5,868 bases of DNA from Chloroflexota bacterium. GTDB lineage: Bacteria > Chloroflexota > Anaerolineae > JACRMK01. A program made the position numbers and the translations under genes. This document shows, piece after piece, positions 1 through 4,963 of the stretch (its first letter is position 1; each line of letters opens with the position of its first letter). The notes beneath the pieces were generated by a model. It saw only the letters and a program-made list of their open reading frames with translations, did not search any database and was not told the origin of the DNA. The stretch is taken from the NCBI GenBank assembly GCA_016200765.1, contig JACQEC010000258.1:1-5868 (forward strand). Direction: 5' to 3'.

Positions 1-914
1 GCCTTCTCGATCAAAGACAGCACGTCGCCCATGCCCAGAATGCGCGAGGCGAGGCGGTCCGGGTAGAACGGCTCCAGCGCGTCGGGCTTTTCGCCCATGC
101 CCATGAACTTGATCGGTACGTGGGTCACGGCGCGAATGGAGAGCGCGGCCCCGCCGCGCGCGTCGCCGTCCACCTTGGTCAGAATCAGGCCGGTGAGCGG
201 CGTGCGCTTGTTAAACTCGTCGGCGGCGCGCACCGCGTCCTGACCGGTCATCGCGTCAACCGTCAGCAAGACCTCGTGCGGCTTCGTCTTAGCCTTGATC
301 TCCTCCAATTCCCGCATCAGGTCGTCGTCTATATGCAGGCGGCCAGCCGTGTCGAGGATGACCACCGAGTGCGCTTTGTCCTTCGCCGCCGCCAGCGCGT
401 GGGCGCAGATGTCGGGCGGCGAAACCTTGTCGCCTTCTGCGAAGACCGGGATGTCCAACTGCTTGCCCAACGTCTGCAATTGCGTGATCGCCGCCGGACG
501 GCGCGTATCGGCGGCCACCAGCAGTGGCCGCTGGCCGCGCTTGCGGAGGTGCAGGGCCAGTTTAGCCGCCATCGTCGTCTTGCCGGTGCCTTGCAGACCG
601 ACCAGCATGATGACCCGCGGTATCGGGCCATCCAGATTGAGCAGGGCCGGCTCACCTAACAAGGTGATGAGTTCCTCATGCACAATCTTGATGACGGTTT
701 GCGCCGGCGTCAGGCTCTGCAGAACCTCGGCGCCGAGAGCGCGCTCGCGGATTTTGGCGATGAAGCTCTTGGCGACCTGAAAGTTGACATCGGCCTCCAA
801 AAGCGCCATGCGCACTTCTTTGAGCGCGGCGTCAATGTCTTCCGGGCGCAGGATGCCGCGCGAGCTGATCTTCTTGAAGACGTTTTGGAGTTTGTCGGTC
901 AGGTTATCAAACAT
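1..914 (-). CDS. ffh: Signal recognition particle GTPase Ffh (SRP54), N-terminal 304 residues, cut by the left window edge
   Basis: Ffh binds SRP RNA and signal sequences and, with the receptor FtsY, targets ribosome-nascent chain complexes to the membrane in a GTP-dependent way. Reading leftward from the ATG at 914-912, the protein begins MFDNLTDKLQ, the usual Ffh N-terminus. The helical N domain spans about residues 1-95. The G domain follows, with the P-loop GLQGTGKTT at 106-114, the DTRRPAA element at 136-142, DTAGR at 188-192 and TKVDG at 246-250. The GMGEKPDALEPF linker motif is at 272-283. The frame is open to position 1, so the methionine-rich M domain lies outside the window. No clear Shine-Dalgarno sequence precedes the start. 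The gene is divergent from the MBL gene and has its own promoter and a structured leader. The family identification is certain; only the missing C-terminus is unseen. Confidence 0.97.
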   Translation of the reverse strand, partial: MFDNLTDKLQNVFKKISSRGILRPEDIDAALKEVRMALLEADVNFQVAKSFIAKIRERALGAEVLQSLTPAQTVIKIVHEELITLLGEPALLNLDGPIPRVIMLVGLQGTGKTTMAAKLALHLRKRGQRPLLVAADTRRPAAITQLQTLGKQLDIPVFAEGDKVSPPDICAHALAAAKDKAHSVVILDTAGRLHIDDDLMRELEEIKAKTKPHEVLLTVDAMTGQDAVRAADEFNKRTPLTGLILTKVDGDARGGAALSIRAVTHVPIKFMGMGEKPDALEPFYPDRLASRILGMGDVLSLIEK

Positions 915-930
915 GTTTAGGACGGGTCAC

Positions 931-953
931 AAAAAAATCGGGGTTGCCCCCGA
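931..953 (-). terminator. Intrinsic terminator-like hairpin in the ffh leader (possible attenuator)
   Basis: On the minus strand, TCGGGG (953-948), loop GCAA (947-944, a GNRA-type tetraloop) and CCCCGA (943-938) form a perfect 6-bp stem, followed directly by seven T (937-931). This is the shape of a rho-independent terminator. It lies 16 nt upstream of the ffh ATG and downstream of the predicted ffh promoter, so transcripts from that promoter must pass it. No gene upstream on this strand needs a terminator, so an attenuator role in the ffh 5' leader is plausible. An upstream GGGTTG (974-969) could pair with CAACCC (946-941) and break the stem. The hairpin is read directly; the regulatory role is inference. 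Confidence 0.6.
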
Positions 954-998
954 ATAGGCGCGGTTGAACAACCCGCCTCTGCGAGACCTCGTTTTTTG

Positions 999-1027
999 AT
1001 TCTAAACCAATAGCCCCGATTCGTCAA
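999..1027 (-). promoter_or_regulatory. Sigma70-type promoter for ffh
   Basis: On the minus strand a -35 box TTGACG (1027-1022), a 17-bp spacer and a -10 box TAGAAT (1004-999) are within one mismatch each of consensus. Transcription would start near 992, giving an ffh leader of about 78 nt that includes the terminator-like hairpin. The -35 box sits back to back with the region where the divergent MBL promoter would have its -35. Confidence 0.7.
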
Positions 1028-1042
1028 AACGCCGCATGATTG

Positions 1043-1051
1043 TGCTATAAT
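1043..1051 (+). promoter_or_regulatory. Extended -10 promoter for the MBL-fold gene, predicting a leaderless transcript
   Basis: TGC followed by a perfect TATAAT (1046-1051) forms an extended -10 element; the -35 region (around 1022-1028) is weak and overlaps the divergent ffh -35. The expected start of transcription, about 7 nt after the -10, falls at about 1058-1059, which is the GTG start codon itself. There is therefore no room for a Shine-Dalgarno sequence, and a leaderless mRNA is predicted. Confidence 0.65.
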
Positions 1052-1058
1052 CCGCCGC

Positions 1059-1919
1059 GTGATCAAACTGCTCGTGTTGGGCACGGCGCAGGATGGCGGC
1101 ATTCCGCACCTCGGCTGTCGCCAGCCGTATTGCGAGCGCGCTCGGCGCGATCCCCATCTGGCGCGTTGGGTGGCTTGCCTTGGGTTGATAGACACCGAGG
1201 CGCGCCGCTCGTTCCTCATTGACGCCACGCCCGACGCCCGACCGCAACTCGATTACCTGACCGCGCACCCCGACGCGCCTGCGCGCCAAGACCGCAACCC
1301 GGTGGACGGCCTGATCCTGACCCACGCGCACATCGGCCACTACACGGGTCTGATTCAGTTTGGCCGGGAGGTGATGGCGACGCGGCAGATGCCGACCTAT
1401 GGCACCGCGCGCATGGGGCGCTTTCTGATTGAAAACGGCCCATGGGCGCAATTGGTCCGCGACGGCCACCTCTCGTTGCGCGAAATCACAGATCAACAGC
1501 CTGCGCGGCTGACCGACCGGCTGACGATTACGCCCTTCCTCGTCCCGCACCGGCAGGAATGGTCGGACACGATTGGCCTCGAAATCGCCGGGCCGCAGAA
1601 ACGCGTAATCTACATCCCCGACATAGACCGCTGGGACGACTGGAATCGCGACATCCGCGAGGTCGTCGCCGCGTGCGACATCGCCCTGCTCGATGGCTGT
1701 TTCTACTCGGCGGACGAGGTCGGCGGCAGGCCGCTTGCAGAAATCCCGCACCCGCTGATCCCCGACACAATGGAGCGGCTGGCCGCGCTTTCCGAGCGCG
1801 TCTATTTCACGCACCTCAACCACACCAACTCTGCCGCCGACCGGGCGTCGGCCCAGCGGCGCGAAATCGAAGCGCGCGGGTTCCGCGTTGCCGAAGACCG
1901 CATGGAGTTCGCGCTGTGA
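1059..1919 (+). CDS. PqqB-like metallo-beta-lactamase-fold hydrolase
   Basis: This 286-aa protein belongs to the MBL-fold superfamily and resembles PqqB-like proteins. No other PQQ synthesis gene is visible, so a role in PQQ synthesis should not be assumed. The N-terminus carries VLGTAQDGGIPHLGC (6-20), typical of the group, with a second cysteine at C25. The metal motif appears as THAHIGH (88-94), giving H89, H91 and H94; the Asp of the usual HxHxDH is Gly93. Further likely ligands are H164 (VPHRQEW), D188 (YIPDIDRWDDW) and H252/H255 (THLNHTN). No signal peptide or membrane segment is seen, so it is probably cytoplasmic. The GTG start at 1059 is chosen because the conserved VLGTA begins five residues later and the promoter abuts it. 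Its last codons overlap the DUF309 start. The substrate is unknown. Confidence 0.88.
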   Translation: MIKLLVLGTAQDGGIPHLGCRQPYCERARRDPHLARWVACLGLIDTEARRSFLIDATPDARPQLDYLTAHPDAPARQDRNPVDGLILTHAHIGHYTGLIQFGREVMATRQMPTYGTARMGRFLIENGPWAQLVRDGHLSLREITDQQPARLTDRLTITPFLVPHRQEWSDTIGLEIAGPQKRVIYIPDIDRWDDWNRDIREVVAACDIALLDGCFYSADEVGGRPLAEIPHPLIPDTMERLAALSERVYFTHLNHTNSAADRASAQRREIEARGFRVAEDRMEFAL

Positions 1920-2380
1920 GCCGGCGCTACCCGGCGTTTAAGGATGCCTCCGGCTGTGCCCGCTGTACCGACCCGCCCTGCGCGCAGTTTATTCGCGGGC
2001 TTGAGCAGTTCAATCGCGGCGAATTCTTCGCCCAGCACGAGACGCTCGAGGCGCTGTGGATCGAGGAGAAAAACGAAGTGCGCTCTTTGTATAAAGGTAT
2101 CCTACAGATTGGCGTCGGCTATCACCATTTGCTCGACCGCCGCAACTATCACGGCGCGGTGTCGAAACTGTCGTCGGGCTGTCGCTGGCTGGAAGCGTTC
2201 CGGCCGCGCTGTTGCGGCGTGGAGGTGGCGCGGCTGATTGAGGACGCGCGGCGCTCGCTGGCCGCCTTGACGGAACTTGGCCCGGAGCGCATGGGCGAAT
2301 TCGACCGACGGCTGGTGGCGAGGGTACACTATAAGACGGCAATACTGAGATTTCATGATCCCATATGCCCCAAGGTTTGA
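1916..2380 (+). CDS. DUF309 family protein
   Basis: This is a 154-aa protein of the DUF309 family, whose biochemical role is not established. The family signature FNRGEFFAQHETLEALW spans residues 32-48 (H41, E42, E45 and W48 stand out), followed by the helix LYKGILQIGVGYHHL (58-72). A short cysteine cluster precedes the domain (C14, C17 and C22, in CARCTDPPC). The GTG at 1916 overlaps the MBL stop (GTGA), indicating translational coupling and a shared transcript. The frame is open far upstream, but that stretch is the MBL gene in another frame. The last 15-20 residues read into lower-GC sequence and overlap the next gene by 26 bp. The original C-terminus may therefore have been replaced when that gene arrived; this is inference. 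Confidence 0.88.
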   Translation: MSRRYPAFKDASGCARCTDPPCAQFIRGLEQFNRGEFFAQHETLEALWIEEKNEVRSLYKGILQIGVGYHHLLDRRNYHGAVSKLSSGCRWLEAFRPRCCGVEVARLIEDARRSLAALTELGPERMGEFDRRLVARVHYKTAILRFHDPICPKV

Positions 2381-2891
2381 TCGAGATAAAGTTGCATATT
2401 TTGCTGCTCGCTACATGGAAATTATGAGCGCGGCCGAAAGACTAGAGGAAGAGATTATCGTAGATGATGTTGCGCCACGCGCCAGAGCTGCTGGGTATTT
2501 TACAAAGGAACAATTCCTCAAAGTTTGTTATTGGAAAACTCCGCGAAGCAGGCCGCATTGCGAAAAGAACTCTGCCGAGTATGTTCGAGAGGTCACGCGG
2601 ATTGCGCTATCTACTCCCAACGAACAACTGCGAATCGAAGCACTAACTCTCCTTCAAGGTGTTGGTTGGCCCACAGCCTCTGTCTTTCTTCACTTCGGGT
2701 ACGCCGATCTTTACCCAATTATGGATTATCGCGCGTTGTGGTCGTTGAATATTGAAGTTCCGCCCTATTACGACTTCGCATTCTGGTGGTCGTATACAGA
2801 ATGTTGCCGTGTTTTGGCAAAGGACTGGCAAGTGACGATGCGCACCCTTGATCGAGCTCTTTGGCAATATTCTTACGAGAATCAGAAGTAG
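2355..2891 (+). CDS. Helix-hairpin-helix DNA glycosylase-like (OGG-fold) protein, probably horizontally acquired
   Basis: This 178-aa protein has no certain match in memory. Its centre, LLQGVGWPTASVFLHF (99-114) followed by YPIMDYRALWSL (120-131), resembles the helix-hairpin-helix/GPD region of base-excision glycosylases: a GVG hairpin (102-104), then a helix and an Asp (D124) where the catalytic aspartate sits. The Ogg1-type catalytic lysine, two residues after the hairpin, appears replaced by Pro106, so lyase activity is unlikely and glycosylase activity unproven. The C-terminal third is aromatic-rich (WW at 144-145). Base composition is about 49 % G+C, against about 65 % in the chelatase gene, suggesting transfer. 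The start at 2355 has a weak ribosome site; Met21 (2415) and Met24 (2424) are alternatives. A possible -10 TATAAG lies at 2330-2335. The gene ends 33 bp before nfo. It could be another HhH-fold protein. Confidence 0.75.
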   Translation: MIPYAPRFDRDKVAYFAARYMEIMSAAERLEEEIIVDDVAPRARAAGYFTKEQFLKVCYWKTPRSRPHCEKNSAEYVREVTRIALSTPNEQLRIEALTLLQGVGWPTASVFLHFGYADLYPIMDYRALWSLNIEVPPYYDFAFWWSYTECCRVLAKDWQVTMRTLDRALWQYSYENQK

Positions 2892-2912
2892 ATCGTTACT
2901 TTGTTTTGAACT

Positions 2913-2918
2913 GAGGAG
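2913..2918 (+). promoter_or_regulatory. Ribosome binding site of nfo
   Basis: GAGGAG lies six bases before the ATG at 2925 and fixes the start of the endonuclease IV gene. It is the strongest Shine-Dalgarno match in the window, in contrast to the leaderless MBL gene and the weak sites of ffh and the glycosylase-like gene. Confidence 0.75.
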
Positions 2919-2924
2919 ATCATC

Positions 2925-3764
2925 ATGTTGCTCGGCGCGCATTTCTCAGCCTCCGGCGGCGCGCACAAGGCCTTTGCGTTCGCCGATGCATGGCACTGCA
3001 CCGCCATGCAGATCTTCACCAAAAGCCCGAACCAGTGGGCCTCGCGCGCTTTGACCGACGAGGAGTGCGCGAAGTTTGCCACAGCCGCCGCACAGTCAGG
3101 CGTGATGGTCGTTACCGCGCACGACTCATATCTGATCAATCTGGCCTCGCCCGACCCGCTCACCCTCGAAAAGTCACAACATGCCTTCAGGGTGGAGTTG
3201 GAGCGGTGCGAGCGGCTGGGTGTGCCGTTTCTGGTCACGCACATGGGCAGTCACATGGGCGCAGGCGAAGAAGCCGGATTGCGGCAACTCGCGGCCTCCA
3301 TTGACAAGGTTCACGATGAACTGACTGGCTATCGTGTCCAGATTCTGTTGGAGGCCACCGCCGGGCAAGGCAACCATCTCGGCTACACGTTCGAGCATCT
3401 GGCGGAGGTGCTGGCCCGCGTGAAGGCCAACGAGCGGCTCGGCGTGTGCCTCGACTCGTGCCACCTCTTCGTCGCCGGATACGATCTGCGCGATGAGAGG
3501 TCGTACAAGGCGACCATGAGGCGGTTCGGCCGGTTGGTCGGCTTCAATCGGCTCAAGTGCTTTCACCTCAACGACGCCAAGACCGATCTGGGGTCGCGCC
3601 GCGACCGCCACGAGCGCATCGGCAAAGGCAAGATTGGCCGCGAGGGCTTCCGGCTGATCATGCAGGATCGGCGGCTGGCAAAGGTGCCCAAGATTATTGA
3701 GACGCCCGACGTGATGGAGGTTGGCGATCAGGATTTGCGCCTCCTGCGGCGGCTGGCGGTTTAG
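2925..3764 (+). CDS. nfo: Endonuclease IV (deoxyribonuclease IV, AP endonuclease)
   Basis: Endonuclease IV is a tri-metal TIM-barrel enzyme that cleaves DNA 5' to abasic sites and removes blocked 3' ends in base excision repair. The 279-aa length is normal for the family. It starts with LGAHFSASGG (3-12), followed by QIFTKSPNQW (29-38) and HDSYLINLAS (66-75). The metal ligands are all visible: H66, H106 (THMGSH), E143 (LLEATAGQG), D177 and H180 (CLDSCH), H214 (FHLND), D227 and H229 (DRHERIG) and E259 (IETPD). No signal peptide is present, so the enzyme should be cytoplasmic. It lies 33 bp downstream of the glycosylase-like gene and could share its transcript. A terminator hairpin overlaps its stop codon. 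The identification is secure. Confidence 0.97.
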   Translation: MLLGAHFSASGGAHKAFAFADAWHCTAMQIFTKSPNQWASRALTDEECAKFATAAAQSGVMVVTAHDSYLINLASPDPLTLEKSQHAFRVELERCERLGVPFLVTHMGSHMGAGEEAGLRQLAASIDKVHDELTGYRVQILLEATAGQGNHLGYTFEHLAEVLARVKANERLGVCLDSCHLFVAGYDLRDERSYKATMRRFGRLVGFNRLKCFHLNDAKTDLGSRRDRHERIGKGKIGREGFRLIMQDRRLAKVPKIIETPDVMEVGDQDLRLLRRLAV

Positions 3765-3778
3765 CCAACCGATTTTTT
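3757..3778 (+). terminator. Intrinsic terminator overlapping the nfo stop codon
   Basis: CGGTT (3757-3761), loop TAGCC (3762-3766, containing the TAG stop) and AACCG (3767-3771) form a 5-bp stem, followed by A and six T (3773-3778). The stem is short, so termination may be only partial. The last two T belong to the -35 box of the next promoter, so the nfo terminator and the chelatase promoter overlap. Confidence 0.5.
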
Positions 3779-3805
3779 GACAGCGCTCGTGAACGTAGGT
3801 ACAAT
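3777..3805 (+). promoter_or_regulatory. Sigma70-type promoter for the chelatase gene
   Basis: A perfect -35 TTGACA (3777-3782), a 17-bp spacer and -10 TACAAT (3800-3805, one mismatch) form the best promoter in the window. Transcription would start near 3812, giving a leader of about 30 nt. A GGAG ribosome site at 3830-3833 lies eight bases before the ATG at 3842. The chelatase is thus expressed from its own promoter. Confidence 0.8.
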
Positions 3806-3841
3806 CATTTTTTGTAGAACTATTACTTTGGAGCCTTCTGG

Positions 3842-4963
3842 ATGTTACCTATTTTCCCGTTTACGGCTATAGTTGGGCAGGACAAGATGAAACTGGCGCT
3901 TGTGCTCAACGCGATCAACACGCAGATTGGCGGCGTGCTGGTGCGCGGCGAGCGCGGCACCGCCAAGTCAACCGCCGCGCGCGCGCTGGCCGAACTCCTG
4001 CCGCTGATTGACGTCGTCGAGAATTGCCACTTCGGCTGTGACCCGCACAAGGTGAACAACTTGTGCGACGACTGCATGGCGCGGATGCGGCGCGGCGAAG
4101 ACCTGGTCGGCGTCAGGCGCAAGGTTTCGATGATTGACCTGCCTGTCAGCGCAACCGAAGACCGCGTGGTGGGCACGCTCGACATCGAGCAGGCTATCAA
4201 GAAGGGCGAGAAGCACTTCGAACCCGGCGTCATGGCCGCGGCCAACCGGGGCATCCTCTACGTGGACGAGGTGAACTTGCTGGACGACCACGTCGTTGAC
4301 CTCTTGCTCGACGCGGCGGCGATGGGCGTCAACTTCGTCGAACGCGAAGGCATCTCCTTTTCGCATCCGGCGCAATTCGTGCTCGTCGGCACCATGAACC
4401 CGGAAGAAGGCGAACTGCGCCCGCAACTGCTCGACCGCTTTGGCCTCTGCACCGAGATTCACGGCATCAGCGACCCCGTCCAGCGCACGCAGATTCTGGC
4501 GCGCCGCATTGAATTTGAGCGCGACCCGGTCGCGTTTCAGGAGCGATGGCAGGAGAAAGAGCGCGAGCTGTCGAGCGAAATCGCCTCCGCGCGCGAGTTG
4601 ATGCCGGGCGTCCGCTACACCGAGAGCGACCTGTTCACCATCGCCGAGTTGACCTCGCAGATGGAGGTGGATGGCCACCGCGCCGACATCATCATCCTGA
4701 AGGCCGCGCTCGCCCATGCCGCGCTGAATGCCCGCGACCGGATCAAGTCGGTGGACATTCTGGCGGCGGCTGAACTGGCGCTCCCGCATCGCCTCAAGCG
4801 CCGCCCCTTCCAGGACACCGAACTCCAGTTCCAGCAGTTGGAGCGCAAGCTGGAGCAGGCGCGCGCCGAAGCCGCCGAAGAAGCCGCTAAGTCCGAGGAA
4901 AAGGGCGAGAGCGTCTCGTCACAGGAAAAAAAAACAATCCGGAAGCCAGCGACTCGCCCCTAG
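3842..4963 (+). CDS. chlI: Chelatase AAA+ ATPase subunit, ChlI/BchI/CobS type (zero-frame product)
   Basis: This 373-aa AAA+ ATPase is of the type that powers metal insertion into tetrapyrroles: Mg2+ into protoporphyrin IX or Co2+ into a corrin precursor. Walker A is GERGTAKS (36-43), Walker B is GILYVDEVNLL (137-147), sensor 1 is TMNPEEGELRPQLLDRFGL (184-202) with N186, and the sensor-2 region is ALPHRLKRRPF (313-323). Four cysteines (C62, C66, C75, C78) lie in the insert after Walker A. Residues 328-360 are charged and coiled-coil-like, the linker that normally leads into the D half. The zero frame ends at TAG 4961-4963, so normal termination gives a ChlI-sized product with a short basic tail. 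Downstream sequence continues the gene in the -1 frame. Mg2+ or Co2+ specificity cannot be read here, because no large subunit (ChlH or CobN) is in the window. Confidence 0.92.
   Translation: MLPIFPFTAIVGQDKMKLALVLNAINTQIGGVLVRGERGTAKSTAARALAELLPLIDVVENCHFGCDPHKVNNLCDDCMARMRRGEDLVGVRRKVSMIDLPVSATEDRVVGTLDIEQAIKKGEKHFEPGVMAAANRGILYVDEVNLLDDHVVDLLLDAAAMGVNFVEREGISFSHPAQFVLVGTMNPEEGELRPQLLDRFGLCTEIHGISDPVQRTQILARRIEFERDPVAFQERWQEKERELSSEIASARELMPGVRYTESDLFTIAELTSQMEVDGHRADIIILKAALAHAALNARDRIKSVDILAAAELALPHRLKRRPFQDTELQFQQLERKLEQARAEAAEEAAKSEEKGESVSSQEKKTIRKPATRP

Noticed and set aside
120..780. Long plus-strand open frames over the left end
   Set aside because: They are antisense to ffh, whose motifs are unmistakable; their translations are arginine-rich low-information sequence.
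982..997. Plus-strand CGAG-AC-CTCG followed by six T, resembling a terminator
   Set aside because: The loop would be only two bases and no rightward gene lies upstream to terminate.
1002..1823. 273-codon open frame on the minus strand
   Set aside because: It is antisense to the well-supported MBL-fold gene, shows no recognisable motif and covers the ffh promoter; it is a high-GC shadow.
1059..1919. Assignment of the MBL gene as a true pqqB of PQQ synthesis
   Set aside because: No pqqA, pqqC, pqqD or pqqE is visible, the HxHxDH motif differs, and the family includes many proteins unrelated to PQQ.
2377..2856. The 9-mer TTGATCGAG at 2377-2385 and 2848-2856 as possible insertion direct repeats
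   Set aside because: Both copies lie within the low-GC gene rather than flanking it, and nine bases can recur by chance.
3968..4789. Minus-strand open frame opposite the ChlI half
   Set aside because: It is antisense to conserved AAA+ motifs and has no family features.
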